Positions 35,365-47,354 of a stretch of 64,000 nucleotides of DNA are shown in pieces. The position numbers and the translations under genes were made by a program. Position 1 is the first letter of the stretch, and each line of letters starts with the position of its first letter. Under the pieces are notes generated by a model that worked only from the letters and a program-made list of their open reading frames with translations, was not told the DNA's origin and did not search any database. The stretch is from positions 28,087,501 through 28,151,500 of the forward strand of contig NC_091677.1 in NCBI RefSeq assembly GCF_042453785.1. Direction: 5' to 3'. This stretch comes from Malus domestica. Its lineage: Eukaryota > Streptophyta > Magnoliopsida > Rosales > Rosaceae.

Positions 35365-35479
35365 CGCTATTGGCTAGATTAACAGTCTTATCAAGAAACA
35401 ACTATCTCCTCAACACTTCAAGAAGAACAAAGTAACAAGAAATGCTTCAAAATTCAACTAACAGTGGTCATAAAAATTC

Positions 35480-35690
35480 AACTATTCGTCACAAACATTC
35501 ACAGAAATGGCTTCGTGCCCTCAAATTTCAACAATCTCTTCAAAGAAATTCACAAAAATGGCTTCGTGCCCACAATCTTCAATTAACTAATCTTTTACAA
35601 ACATTCATAGAAATGGCTTCGTGCCCAACAATACGATCAATCTTGAAATGACTTTGTACCACAAACAAACAGTAATGGCTTCGTGCCGCA
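35480..35690 (-). repeat. Leader repeats: GGCACGAAGCCAT, five copies
   Basis: Between the Copia primer-binding site and gag, the plus-strand unit AAATGGCTTCGTGCC occurs near 35503, 35548, 35608, 35647 (diverged) and 35672, spaced 25-60 bp. On the sense strand this is GGCACGAAGCCATTT. The region would be in the 5' leader of genomic RNA, where packaging or dimerisation signals lie. Function is unknown. Confidence 0.75.
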
Positions 35691-36264
35691 AACAAACTAA
35701 ATCTACTACTCCACAGAATTAAAGCATGATAGAGAATCGAAACAATAACCTAATTCGCACCAACAATGAAGATGCACCAACACAAAATTCCAGAAAAAAA
35801 AATTTCCCAATACGCCGACGAACCCTAAGACGATCAAGCTTTCAGCACCGATAAACCTAAGATAACCCAGCCCACAACAGAATCGACAGCTCTGGATACC
35901 ATATTAACACTATGAATCTGATGAAGAAATGAAAAGTTTACAGAGAGAATAGCAAAAGAGAAAGAGAGAGAAATGTAGAGACTTTTCGGATTACTTCATT
36001 ACGTCTTAATGCTTACAAGCTATGCTATATATAGCATTTTACACTTGTCATCTCATCTCTATCCACCTAACTTTTAACCATTCAACTAACTGCCAACAAT
36101 TCTCAACTGTATTTAGCTGACATGGCACACACCCTTATTTTACTAATGACATGTGTCTACACTTATCAAAAAGAACAGTTAAGGTTTAACTAAATCTCAT
36201 TTTATCAAGTATCAACCGTTCACTCGTGAAAAATTAATGTACCGGACATTCCATTCCTTGCTAA

Positions 36265-36302
36265 ATGTCAGAACAACAACAACAACAACAACAACAACAA
36301 TA
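36265..36302 (+). repeat. (CAA)n microsatellite
   Basis: About ten CAA units. The apparent poly-Gln reading frame over it has no supporting domain or conserved context, so it is a simple repeat. Confidence 0.8.
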
Positions 36303-36577
36303 CGCGTCCATGAAGCAGCTTTTGCAAATGAACCATGAGAAGAAGGAATGGGTTACCAAAAAACAAAAGAAGGGTAACTATGATATCATTACAACAATTT
36401 GGACAAACATGGTATTGAATTTAAAGTTATATTTGCATTACATTATCCGACTCTTGTATGAATTTCTTATCCATTTATCCTTCAACTGAACAAAATACTG
36501 CAATAATGTTCCAGAATTTCCCCCAGCTTAGTTTTGGAAATTCCAAGTATACTTCCTGAATATAGCCTACATTTGGC

Positions 36578-39500
36578 TCAAAAACTCGCCTCCTCAGTTG
36601 CCGGTCGCCTCAAGTAATATCGTAAACTGTTAGCAAGAACCTAAAAAAATTGCAAGTTCTACGGTCAGTAATCTCAGACGTCATCTTTTAATTTGTAACA
36701 GAACACACAAAAACATAAGTCTATTTCGGAATTAATCAGATTGTAAAATTGAAGTTGGTGAATGATGGAACTTTCTCTTAGAAAACAAGAAAACAGTTAT
36801 CTTTCACCACATCGACCGCTATCATATATTAAATCCAATGATCTAACATTGCCGTAATTATAGCTTTACCTGCCGAAGAGACTTGATGAGGGGTTTACCC
36901 CTGTAGCTAACATGAAATTTTGCCTTCGCCAACAACCCCTAATTCCGAGACAAGAATTAGCATGAACTTGGTTACCAAAAACTAAAAGAAAATAATAATA
37001 GAGATGAGCTCCATACACATGGATACTAGAGACCCAAAAAAAGAAGAGAAAAGGATAAGTTGAAGCTGCAACTGTAGGTGAGAAAAGAGCACACCTCTGT
37101 GTCGAATTCTCCCGATTCAACAGCAACATTAACGTCAATTATAATCTTTACAAGATCCACCAGTAATCCAGGGCGATCTGCTGACTCCACGTAAAGCAAA
37201 CTGCAGAAACCCAATATTAGCTGAACACATTCATTCAAACGCGATGTCACTCATGCAATTGAAGACTATTGTGTGCCTGCTGGCGCAACAATTTTTGACA
37301 TAGGAATTGACTCTGGGGTAGCCCATCCTATCGAAAAAGAATGACACACATTACCTTCGGGTGGGGCCATCGTCGTTGACGCTTATGTGGGTTGCTATGT
37401 CCACATCAACCTGAAAAATTAAATACAGGTTTGAATCAAGAAAATTGCTAGGGATGCGATCAAGAAAAAATGACGACTAGGTATGGATCAAACAGCTTGG
37501 CGTAAAAGTAAACAAGACTCTTTGGAAGTTAAGATGCTACCACATTAGCTGAGTGTCAAGTCAATATCTTAATTACCTTACGGGTGAACAAAATCAAAAG
37601 GTGATAGTCAAAAAAAATTATTCCCAAAAATTCATAATACTCATTAAGGAGAGAAATGACTCCAGAATGACTACAATTGGGAAGAAAAAAAATGCTTACG
37701 GAGTGAACTTCAAACGAGAATTTCCTCAAAACAGGACACATGAATTATGTGTGTGCTAGAACGTGAAAATGGGAAACTTGAACTAACCAACCTTTGCACA
37801 AACAGTCTCCCCACAGAAAGTTTGAAAATTTAATAAATTTCAAGAAAACCTGTTCTGGTGGGGGCACAATTCCAAATGCTGCTCCCATCGCTAACTGGGA
37901 ACTTGATTCCTAACCACAAAATTAATTCACTAATAAAGCTTACAAAATGTAGAAATCCTGAAGATATTCCACCAGATACTATCTCAAGAACAAATGGAAA
38001 TGTTTAAGAAAGATTACCGGATGATACTCTATCAGATTATTTATAATTGTCAATCGAATAGCCTCAAGTAGTTCTGGATCTTCTACTTTCCTACCAGTAT
38101 CGCTGCAAACAAACCCCACCATCAAATAAGAAAATGAGTACAAAACAGCTATTGGAAGTACTGACCCGTTAACAACAACAACAACAACAACAAAGCCTTT
38201 TCCCACTAAGTGGGGTCGGCTATATGAATCCTAGAACGCCATTGCGCTCGGTTTTGTGTCATGTCCTCCGTTAGATCCAAGTACTCTAAGTCTTTTCTTA
38301 GAGTCTCTTCCAAAGTTTTCCTAGGTCTTCCTCTACCCCTTCGGCCCTGAACCTCTGTCCCGTAGTCACATCTTCGAACCGGAGCGTCAGTCGGCCTTCT
38401 TTGCACATGTCCAAATCACCGGAGCCGATTTTCTCTCATCTTTCCTACAATTTCGGCTACTCCTACTTTACCTCGGATATCCTCATTCCCAATCTTATCC
38501 TTTCTCGTGTGCCCACACATCCCACGAAGCATCCTCATCTCCGCTACACCCATTTTGTGTACGTGTTGATGCTTCACCGCCCAACATTCTGTGCCATACA
38601 ACATCGCTGGCCTTATTGCCGTCCTATAAAATTTTCCCTTGAGCTTCAGTGGCCTACGACGGTCACACAACACGCCGGATGCGCTCTTACACTTCATCCA
38701 TCCAGCTCATATTCTATGGTTGAGATCTCCATCTAATTCTCCGTTCTCTTGCAAGATAGATCCTAGGTAGCGAAAACGGTCACTTTTTGTGATCTTCGCT
38801 AGATTGCTCCGGTCATTAGTGTGGATAAGTATATAAATGGATAGAGATAGGAAAGCAAACACAAGATGTACGTGGTTCACCCAGATTGGCTACGTCCACG
38901 GAATAGAAGAGTTCTCATTAATTGTGAAGGGTTTACACAAGTACATAGGTTCAAGCTCTCCTTTAGTGAGTACAAGTGAATGATTTAGTACAAATGACAT
39001 TAGGAAATATTGTGGGAGAATGATCTCGTAATCACGAAACTTCTAAGTATCGGAGTGTGGTGTCGTCTTGACTTGCCTTAATAGTCTCATAGGTAGATGT
39101 GGCATCTTCTCTGGAAGTACTTTTCCTCCATCCAGGGGTGGTATCTTTAACTGGTGGAGATGCACAAGGTAATGTATCAATTTCACTTAAAGCTTACTTG
39201 TAGTTTCAGGCTTGGTCAAGCGCGATACAAACCATGTAGTAGGAGTCCCCCAAGTCGCCGAGCTAGGGGGTCTGCTGAAAGAGGTGACAGACAAGGTAAG
39301 CAATCAGAGCTCCGACTGATTGTTCACCTTCTCCCCATCTTGCAACAGCATGAAGGATAAAGAGAAGAAAAATGAGAAGAGATGATATGAGATACTTTTG
39401 CTTTTGAAGAAGTAACTTTCCACAGGCTTATTCTTGAACTGAGCTGGAGGGTTTTCTGGTTTCCTCCAGAGTATAAGGCCGACTGAAGAATTTGTGGGTC

Positions 39501-42500
39501 AAAACAAGTCCATCAAATCTAGAGTACGTTCCACCCTGCTGATATGGGATACTTTTGCTTTTGACAGAGTAATGGATGTATCGGCACGTGTACTGTTACG
39601 CTTGTCTCCACGTGCTTCCTTGTATCCTTCGCACTTGCCCTATCTGTTCCTCAAGCAGATGCGGAATCTTCCCTGGAAACATAAGATGTTGAAGATGAGT
39701 ACTCGAGAGCAATGCCAGGTAAGTAATCAGGTAAGGGGTTCCAGGCAGTCAGTTCCTGGCTGGAAGCTTGATTCCAAGTGCTGACTGATTGCTCTCTTTC
39801 TCCTTGTCTTGCAGGTAAAAACAAGGCCAAAGGAAAAGACAGGGAAAAAGCATGATATGGGATACTCTTGCTTTTAACCCTGATGATATGAGATATTCTT
39901 GCTCTAGTATAGCTTGTTTGCAGAGGTATTATCGGGGGGAAAGAAAGCTGAATATTTCGAAAGGCTTCGTTGGGAGTGCCCTCTCAGATATGATGAAGGG
40001 TTGAGCATTTTTGCAGGTCTGCCTGTCCGTTGGGGATGGAGGTCGACATATATAGGAGTCTCCCTAACAACAAGTAGTAATGCTATTCCTTTACCCTGCT
40101 TGGTCATAGCACGGTAGTGGGAGCTGTCAGTTTCACATGTTTTAACTCTGTCAGAGCACTTTGAAAAAGTGGTCTGTGGTATCTGGCTCTCGAGATTCGG
40201 AGAACGATGCCTCTTCGATTTTTGAGAAAGCAATCATGCTGGGGGTCTGGCTCTCGAGATTCGGAGAGCAGTGTCTTCGATTTTTGAGGAAGTAATCATG
40301 TTGGGAGTTTGGCTCTCGAGATTCGGATGGCGGTGCCTCTTCGATTTTGGAGCAAGCAATCTTGTTGGGAGTGTTGTCTCGAATGTGAGTAAAGGTTGGG
40401 CATGTTTGCTAGTCTACCTTGCCACGAAGCACAAAGGTTGACACACAGGGACTTTCCAATTATCCAGCAATGGTACTGTTCCTTTACCCTCTCTTCGATT
40501 TTGAGAAAGTAGTCATGTTGGGAGTCTGGCTCTCGAGATTCGGAGGACGGTGCCTCTTCGATTTTGGAGCAAGCAATCTTGTTGGGAGTGTTTTCTCGAA
40601 TGTGAGTAAAGGTTGGGCATGTTTGCTAGTCTACCTTGCCACGAAGCAGAGAGGTTGACACACATGGACTTTCCAATTATCCAGCAGTGGTACTGTTCCT
40701 TTACCCTTGTGGGTAATAATATGGTAGCTAGACCTTCAAAATTTATGTGTCTAAACTTTGTTAGTGCTGTTTCTTTGCTATTCTTTTACCTTTCTTGGTC
40801 AGAGCGATTTAGTGGGAGCTGCAAGCTTCACGTGCTCAACTTTGGCAGAGAACTTTGGCAAAGTTATCTGTGGTACCCATGAGCTATTGTTGCGTGTGGG
40901 AAGTGGGTAATTGAACAGTAAGATTCATGTGCTTTCTACTTCACCAGAAATCTTCGACAGAATGCCCATAATTTCTGCAAAGCTGAGTGTGCGTGTGACA
41001 GGTGCTGACAAGGCTAGAAAAGTAGGTGCCTCTTCGATTTCTGAGATCGGCCCTCGTGGTCTCTGAGCAGCCCAGCTTTTGAGAAAGCGAGCGCCTCTTC
41101 GATTGATTCGGAGAACGATGCCTCATCGATTTTTGAGAAAGCAATCATGCTGGGGGTCTGGCTCTCGAAGATTCGGGGAGCAGTGTCTCTTCGATTTTTG
41201 AGAAAGTAATCATGTTGGGAGTCTGGCTCTCGAGATTCGGAAGGCGGTGCCTCTTCGATTTTGGAGCAAGCAATCTTGTTGGGAGTGTTTTCTCGAATGT
41301 GAGTAAAGGTTGGGCATGTTTGCTAGTCTACCTTGCCACGAAGCACAGAGGTTGACACACAAGGACTTTCCAATTATCCAGCAATGGTACTGTTCCTTTA
41401 CCCTCTCTTCGATTTTTAATAAAGTAGTCATGTTGGGAGTCTGGCTCTCGAGATTCAGAGGACGGTGCCTCTTCGATTTTGGAGCAAGCAATCTTATTGG
41501 GAGTGTTTTCTCGAATGTGAGTAAAGGTTGGGCATGTTTGCTAGTCTACCTTGCCACGAAGCACAGAGGTTGACACACAGGGACTTTCCAATTATCCAGC
41601 AGTGGTACTGTTCCTTTACCCTTGTGGGTAATAATATGGTAGCTAGACCTTCAAAATTTATGGGTCTAAACTTTGTTAGTGCTGTTTCTTTGCTATTCTT
41701 TTACCCTTCTTGGTCAGAGCGATGTAGTGGGAGCTGCAAGCTTCACGTGCTCAACTTTGGCAGAGAACTTTGGCAAAGTTATCTGTGGTACCCATGAGCT
41801 ATTGTTGCGTGTGGGAAGTGGGTAATTGAACAGTAAGATTCATGTGTTTTCTACTTCCCCAGAAGTCTTCGACAGAATGCCCATAATTTCCGCAAAGCTG
41901 AGTGTGCGTGTGACAGGTGCTGACAAGGCTGGAAAAGTAGGTGCCTCTTCGATTTTTGAGATCGGCCCTCGTGATCTCTGGGGAGCCCAGCTTTTGAGAA
42001 AGCGAGCGCCTCTTCGATTTCTGAGATCGGCCTTCGTGGTCTTTGAGCAGCCCAACTTTTGAGAAAGCAAACGCCTCTTCGATTTCTGAGATCAACCCTC
42101 GTGATCTCTAAGCAGCTCAGCTTTTGAGAAAGCAAACGCCTCTTCGATTTCTGAGCAGGCGCCTCTTCGATTTCTGAAGCTCCGTCGAGTGCAGATTTTT
42201 ATAGGGGCTGGCATTAAGTTCCAAAGCACACTTGAATCTCCACCAGTAGAAGCTTCATTCTTGCACTTCTAAGATCTTGATTTGTCCGACCTCTTCTCTC
42301 TTCAACACCTTTGAAAATGTCTGGCCCCTCCGACCGTCGTTTTGACTTGAACCTTGTTGAAGAGGCAGCCCCGCCTTCTCCAGACAACATATGGCGCCCA
42401 TCCTTCGTCTCCCCTACTGGTCCTCTTACCGTTGGGGATTCCGTGATGAAGAATGATATGACCGCTGCGGTGGTGGCCAGGAACCTTCTCACTCCCAAAG

Positions 42501-45500
42501 ATAACAGACTACTTTCCAAACGGTCTGATGAGTTAGCTGTTAAGGATTCGCTGGCTCTCAGTGTTCAGTGTGCAGGTTCTGTGTCTAATATGGCCCAACG
42601 CCTATTTGCTCGAACCCGCCAAGTTGAATCATTGGCGGCTGAAGTGATGAGTCTCAAACAGGAGATTAGAGGGCTCAAGCATGAGAATAAACAGTTGCAC
42701 CGGCTCGCACATGACTATGCTACAAACATGAAGAGGAAGCTTGACCAGATGAAGGAAACTGATGGTCAGGTTTTACTTGATCATCAGAGATTTGTGGGTT
42801 TGTTCCAAAGGCATTTATTGCCTTCGTCTTCTGGGGCTGTACCGCGTAATGAAGCTCCAAATGATCAACCTCTGATGCCTCCTCCTTCTAGGGTTCTGTC
42901 CAGTACTGAGACTCCAAATGATCCCCCTCCGGTGCCTTCTCTTTCTGGGCCTCTACCGACTGCTGAGACTTCTCCTAAGCAACCTTTGTGAAGGCTCCCT
43001 CTTGTGTGTTTATTTTGACTCATGTATATGTACATATTTGTAGCTTATCGGGGATATCAATAAATAAGCTTTCCTTCATTTCAACGTATTGTGTTAAATA
43101 CACCAAAGCCTTCTTCGCTAAGTTCTTTGAATTTTCTTTTGTTGAAGCTTGTATGTTGAAGCTTTCTGAGTGGAGCATGTAGGTTGGGGTAGTGTTCCCT
43201 TAATTTCCCGAATGAGGAAAACTTCTCAGTTGGAGACTTGGAAAATCCAAGTCACTGAGTGGGATCGGCTATATGAATCTTAGAACGCCATTGTGCTCGA
43301 TCATGTGTCATGTCCTTCGTTAGATCCAAGTACTCTAAGTCTTTTCTTAGAGTCTCTTCCAAAGTTTTCCTAGGTCTTCCTCTACCCCTTCGGCCCTGAA
43401 CCTCTGTCCCATAGTCGCATCTTCTAATCGGAGCGTCAATAGGCCTTCTTTGCACATGTCCAAACCACCGTAACCGATTTTCTCTCATCTTTCCTTCAAT
43501 TTCGGCTACTCCTACTTTACCCCGGATATCCTCATTCCTAATCTTATCCTTTCTCGTGTGCCCACACATCCAACGAAGCATCCTCATCTCCGCTACACCC
43601 ATTTTGTGTACGTGTTGATGTTTCACCGCCCAACATTCTGTGCCATACAGCATCGCCGGCCTTATTGCCGTCCTATAAAATTTTCCCTTGAGCTTCAGTG
43701 GCATACGGCGGTCACACAACACGCCGGATGCACTCTTCCACTTCATCCATCCAGCTTGTATTCTATGGTTGAGATCTCCATCTAATTCTCCGTTCTTTTG
43801 CAAGATAGATCCTAGGTAACGAAAACGGCCGCTCTTTGGTATTTCTTGATCTCCGATCCTCACCCCTAACTCGTTTTGGCCTCCATTTGCACTGAACTTG
43901 CACTCCATATATTCTGTCTTTGATCGGCTTAGGCGAAGACCTTTAGATTCCAACACTTCTCTCCAAAGGTTAAGCTTTGCATTTACCCCTTCCTGAGTTT
44001 CATCTATCAACACTATATCGTCTGCGAAAAGCATACACCAAGGAATATCATCTTGAATATGTCCTGTTAACTCATCCATTACCAACGCAAAAAGGTAAGG
44101 ACTTAAGGATGAGCCTTGATGTAATCCTACAGTTATGGGAAAGCTTTCGGTTTGTCCTTCATGAGTTCTTACGGCAGTCTTTGCTCCTTCATACATATCC
44201 TTTATAGCTTGGATATATGCTACTCGTACTCCTTTCTTCTCTAAAATCCTCCAAAGAATGTCTCTTGGGACCCTATCATACGCTTTTTCCAAATCTATAA
44301 AGACCATGTGTAAATCCTTTTTCCCATCTCTATATCTTTCCATCAATCTTCGTAAGAGATAGATTGCCTCCATGGTTGAGCGCCCTGGCATGAACCCGAA
44401 TTGGTTGTCCGAAACCCGTGTCTCTTGCCTCAATCTATGCTCAATGACTCTCTCCCAGAGCTTCATTGTATGACTCATTAGCTTAATACCCCTATAGTTC
44501 ATGCAATTTTGTACGTCGCCCTTATTCTTGTAGATAGGCACCAAAGTGCTCGTTCGCCACTCATTTGGCATCTTCTTCGTTTTCAAAATCCTATTGAAAA
44601 GGTCAGTGAGCCATGTTATACCTGTCTCTCCCAAAAGTTTCCACACTTCGATTGGTATATCGTCTGGGCCTATTGCTTTTTTATGCTTCATCTTCTTCAA
44701 AGCTACAACCACTTCTTCCTTCCGGATTCGACGATAAAAAGAGTAGTTTCTACACTCTTCTGAGTTACTCAACTCCCCTAAAGAAGCACTCATTTCATGT
44801 CCTTCATTGAAAAGATTATGAAAATAACCTCTCCATCTGTCTTTAACCGCGTTCTCTGTAGCAAGAACCTTTCCATCCTCATCCTTGATGCACCTCACTT
44901 GGTTTAGGTCCCTTGTCTTCTTTTCCCTTGCTCTAGATAGTTTATAGATATCCAACTCTCCTTCTTTGGTATCTAGTCGTTTATACATATCGTCGTAAGC
45001 CGCTAACTTAGCTTCTCTGACAGCTTTCTTCGCCTCTTGCTTCGCTTTTCTATACCTTTCACCATTTTCATCGGTCCTCTCCTTGTATAACGCTTTACAA
45101 CATTCCTTCTTAGCCTTCACCTTCGTTTGTACCTCCTCATTCGACCACCAAGATTCCTTTTGGTGTGGGGCAAAGCCCTTGGACTCTCCTAATACCTCTT
45201 TTGCTACTTTTCGGATACAACTAGCCATGGAATCCCACATTTGGCTAGCTTCCCCCTCTCTATCCCACACACATTGGGTGATTACCTTCTCTTTGAAAAT
45301 GGCTTGTTTTTCTTCTTTTAGATTCCACCATCTAGTCCTTGGGCACTTCCAAGTCTTGTTCTTTTGTCTTACTCTTTTGATATGTACATCCATCACCAAC
45401 AAGCGATGTTGATTAGCCACGCTCTCTCCTGGTATAACTTTGCAATCCTTACAAGTTATACGATCCCCTTTCCTCATTAGAAGAAAATCTATTTGTGTTT

Positions 45501-47354
45501 TTGACGACCCACTCTTGTAGGTGATCACATGTTCTTCTCTCTTCTTAAAGAAGGTGTTGGCTAAGAAGAGATCATATGCCATTGCAAAATCCAAGATAGC
45601 TTCCCCATCCTCGTTTCTCTCCCCAAAACCATGGCCACCATGAAAACCTCCATAGTTGCCTGTCTCCCTGCCCACGTGTCCATTTAAATCTCCTCCTATA
45701 AATAATTTCTCCGTCTGAGCAATTCCTTGCACCAAGTCTCCAAGATCTTCCCAAAATTTCTCCTTCGAACTCGTATCCAACCCTACTTGAGGTGCGTACG
45801 CACTAATCACATTGATAAGTTCTTGTCCTATTACAATCTTGATTGTCATGATTCTAACTGTTTTTTCTTCAGCACATAAATCCAATGAGAAAACAATTAT
45901 ACCACAAGTATGGGAGTTCTATGCACAACAAGGGAAGGGAAATTAAAGCCGGACGAAGAAGTAGAAGAAGCAGAAAAGAGATCATTGAAATCAATTGCAA
46001 ATTGACAAATAATAACAATGTCATAGCAACAAGGCAAAACTGTACTCAAAGCAAGGGCATGAGGCTTGTGAAGTATACTCACACTCTAGTGACGGCAAAC
46101 TTGTTATGCTTCCCAGAAGAATCCAAATAGACATTGGCCTTGACAACATTCAGGCCGAGGTTTCTAAGCGCACTCATCTGGTGATTCAGTTAATGATAAT
46201 TAATCTATGCTATCATCTACGCTCAGACGTAAAGATGAAGATAGATCATTCAAACAAATATATGAAAATCTATACAGGAGAAAACAAAAGATAACAATAT
46301 TGTTGAAAGTAGTAAGTAATGCTCCATACAGTATCAAGAAGAGCTCCAAGCCGGTCTCCAAAGGTTATCTCCACCACCGTTGCATCTGGATCAGAATCTT
46401 GGTCAATAATAACTTTAGGAATCGGAACAGCGTCAGTTTCGCTTGGACTTCCATCAGTTTTACCATCCTATTTTCCAACATAAAAAACCCAGTACAAAAA
46501 AGAAGTATTCAGCAAGTTGATATTCAGTAATTAACAATTACAAAACAATTTTTTAGAATACCTCCACAGCTGCTCGTGGAGTAATTGAGGTTGATGAAGA
46601 TATTAATCTGTCATAGATTGCACAGACACTTTCTAAGATAAAGAATAGCAACTATGCAAGACCCCAACTTTAATGCTTGCATACCTCAAGAATAGTAAAT
46701 GTGTTAAACACACTACGACTAAAAATCTGTAAGCTCGCTAGGGAACGTTGAGTTCAAGCCACAATCGAGGACTTGGACTCAAAGGTTCAAGAGCTGGTAG
46801 ATAAACAGAGGTCGGACGATATCGGATAATTGCAACCTCAAGTGCAAAAGACATGATATTTCGGTTATATATTGAAAAAATCACTTATCAAAACTTGTTA
46901 AGTGAACAAATCAGCCACAATAAATCAAGATGCAGAGGTCATGCTAATGGAAATAACCTGATGTGCAAAACAGACTTCATTCATACAATGAGGATACATA
47001 ATTCAGACCTCATATTACTAGAAAATTCAAATGAGATAGAGAACCAAACAACAATAAGTGGACCCATTTCATCACTTTTTGTACACAAAAATAAAAAATC
47101 AATTTCTGGAAACAATCTAAGAAGGTAAACAAAACCCATTAAAGCAAATAAAAAACCAACAAAATTTCAATAAAACAGTGAGCAAAAAAGAAGCATTACC
47201 TTCCCTTGTGCACAGTGCAGAAGCTTTTAGGAGCAAACCCAAAGGAGGCTTCTGCCATAGCCCCAGTTGGTGCTGGAACTGCAAGGGATCTTTTCAAACT
47301 GGAGTTACTGTTCAAGTTAACCCCAACACTGCAAGAAGCCATAGCCACTGCCAT
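36578..47354 (-). CDS. ACR11: ACT domain-containing protein ACR11/ACR12-like, chloroplast, 10 exons
   Basis: Exons in transcript order: 47354-47200, 46607-46562, 46467-46330, 46177-46083, 38102-38018, 37909-37850, 37410-37355, 37200-37095, 36938-36870 and 36640-36578. All join in frame with GT-AG introns and give 290 aa. The Ser/Ala-rich start ([11 protein letters not shown]) fits a plastid transit peptide. The first ACT domain covers about residues 95-165 ([19 protein letters not shown], then [16 protein letters not shown]) and the second about 210-285 ([19 protein letters not shown]). There is no catalytic domain. Arabidopsis ACR11 is reported to associate with plastid glutamine synthetase and Fd-GOGAT, so a role in ammonium assimilation is inferred. 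Intron 4 is 7980 bp and filled with transposons. No lesion in the coding sequence. ACR11 versus its paralogue ACR12 is not certain. Confidence 0.9.
38169..38785 (-). mobile_element. RTE-type LINE fragment, 3' end, with (TTG)n tail
   Basis: The minus-strand sequence encodes the C-terminal end of the LINE protein ([40 protein letters not shown]), the same as the end of the longer copy at 43258-45885. A stop replaces Trp in the [11 protein letters not shown] segment near 38415. The 3' end is a TTG repeat tail (CAA on the plus strand, 38171-38193), typical of plant RTE-clade LINEs. The 5' end at about 38785 joins directly to the Gypsy LTR fragment. It lies in intron 4 of the ACR11-like gene. Confidence 0.8.
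40190..42180. repeat. Tandemly amplified CTCTTCGATTT repeats, ~910 bp duplication
   Basis: The unit GGCTCTCGAGATTCGG..GCCTCTTCGATTTT..AGCAATC recurs many times at about 70-80 bp from 40190 to 41500. A larger block (containing TGTGGGTAATAATATGGTAG) occurs at about 40710 and again at 41622, a direct duplication with a period of about 910 bp. Another set, CTTTTGAGAAAGC..GCCTCTTCGATTTCTGAGATCGG, fills 41020-42180. Open frames across it are repeat artefacts. Confidence 0.8.
42311..42991 (+). CDS. Antisense ORF of the second Gypsy copy, 226 aa
   Basis: Equal in length to the ORF at 26432-27112 and antisense to its element too. I count about 20 amino-acid differences, almost all in the Pro/Ser-rich ends. 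Residues about 40-150, including the coiled-coil segment, differ at about one position. AATAAA lies at 43059-43064, about 70 bp after the stop, matching the first copy, and a weak TATA-like TTTTTATAGG lies at 42195-42204, some 110 bp before the start. Maintenance through heavy rearrangement of flanking DNA suggests selection or recent origin. It lies antisense in intron 4 of the ACR11-like gene. Confidence 0.7.
   Translation: MKMSGPSDRRFDLNLVEEAAPPSPDNIWRPSFVSPTGPLTVGDSVMKNDMTAAVVARNLLTPKDNRLLSKRSDELAVKDSLALSVQCAGSVSNMAQRLFARTRQVESLAAEVMSLKQEIRGLKHENKQLHRLAHDYATNMKRKLDQMKETDGQVLLDHQRFVGLFQRHLLPSSSGAVPRNEAPNDQPLMPPPSRVLSSTETPNDPPPVPSLSGPLPTAETSPKQPL
43252..45885 (-). CDS. RTE-type LINE ORF (endonuclease + RT), 5'-truncated, 877 codons
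   Basis: A long uninterrupted frame. The N terminus starts inside an apurinic-type endonuclease domain ([10 protein letters not shown], then [21 protein letters not shown], and [11 protein letters not shown]); the first ~100 residues of that domain are missing. The reverse transcriptase follows with [70 protein letters not shown] and the catalytic FADD. The C-terminal end is [20 protein letters not shown]. It resembles the plant RTE clade. The last codons and stop come from the junction with Gypsy sequence at 43257. The 5' truncation is typical of LINE insertion. No internal stop implies a young copy, though it cannot be a complete ORF. Confidence 0.88.
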   Translation of the reverse strand: MDLCAEEKTVRIMTIKIVIGQELINVISAYAPQVGLDTSSKEKFWEDLGDLVQGIAQTEKLFIGGDLNGHVGRETGNYGGFHGGHGFGERNEDGEAILDFAMAYDLFLANTFFKKREEHVITYKSGSSKTQIDFLLMRKGDRITCKDCKVIPGESVANQHRLLVMDVHIKRVRQKNKTWKCPRTRWWNLKEEKQAIFKEKVITQCVWDREGEASQMWDSMASCIRKVAKEVLGESKGFAPHQKESWWSNEEVQTKVKAKKECCKALYKERTDENGERYRKAKQEAKKAVREAKLAAYDDMYKRLDTKEGELDIYKLSRAREKKTRDLNQVRCIKDEDGKVLATENAVKDRWRGYFHNLFNEGHEMSASLGELSNSEECRNYSFYRRIRKEEVVVALKKMKHKKAIGPDDIPIEVWKLLGETGITWLTDLFNRILKTKKMPNEWRTSTLVPIYKNKGDVQNCMNYRGIKLMSHTMKLWERVIEHRLRQETRVSDNQFGFMPGRSTMEAIYLLRRLMERYRDGKKDLHMVFIDLEKAYDRVPRDILWRILEKKGVRVAYIQAIKDMYEGAKTAVRTHEGQTESFPITVGLHQGSSLSPYLFALVMDELTGHIQDDIPWCMLFADDIVLIDETQEGVNAKLNLWREVLESKGLRLSRSKTEYMECKFSANGGQNELGVRIGDQEIPKSGRFRYLGSILQKNGELDGDLNHRIQAGWMKWKSASGVLCDRRMPLKLKGKFYRTAIRPAMLYGTECWAVKHQHVHKMGVAEMRMLRWMCGHTRKDKIRNEDIRGKVGVAEIEGKMRENRLRWFGHVQRRPIDAPIRRCDYGTEVQGRRGRGRPRKTLEETLRKDLEYLDLTKDMTHDRAQWRSKIHIADPTQ

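Larger units (their letters stand above)
30289..36168 (-). mobile_element. Copia LTR retrotransposon, minus strand, TSD AAAAG
   Basis: A 5880 bp element flanked by AAAAG (30284-30288 and 36169-36173). On the minus strand the 5' LTR is 35902-36168 (267 bp) and the 3' LTR 30289-30561 (273 bp). They start TGATAAGTG and end AGTGTTAATA, an unusual TA rather than CA end. The primer-binding site TGGTATCCAGAGC ends at 35901, next to the LTR, and the polypurine tract TTGAGGGGGGA touches the 3' LTR. Order on the minus strand is gag, protease/integrase, RT, RNase H. The LTRs differ by a few substitutions and small indels, including a 4-bp TAAC unit, so it is older than the Gypsy insertion. Confidence 0.93.
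38786..43257 (-). mobile_element. Rearranged, partial Gypsy copy (same family as 21692-29729)
   Basis: Read on the minus strand it matches the 3' half of the Gypsy element. About 38786-39018 is the 3' part of the LTR, ending in an internal deletion where GAATGATCT meets CGTAATCACG. The interior follows, and the segment ends at 43257 within sequence matching 26150-26220 of the other copy. The 5' LTR, PBS and gag are missing. Tandem amplification has enlarged 40190-42180. The antisense ORF (42311-42991) is intact. Both ends abut LINE sequence. Confidence 0.8.

Noticed and set aside
36265..36489. Poly-Gln ORF starting MSEQQQQ
   Set aside because: A CAA microsatellite followed by AT-rich DNA; no domain and no splice context.
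36841..37410. Open frames read straight through exon-intron boundaries of the ACR11-like gene
   Set aside because: Splice sites and the conserved ACT-domain sequence define shorter exons; the read-through tails are intronic.
41210..42135. Several 70-100 codon frames on both strands in the amplified Gypsy region
   Set aside because: All are translations of the CTCTTCGATTT repeat in different frames, not shared with the first copy.
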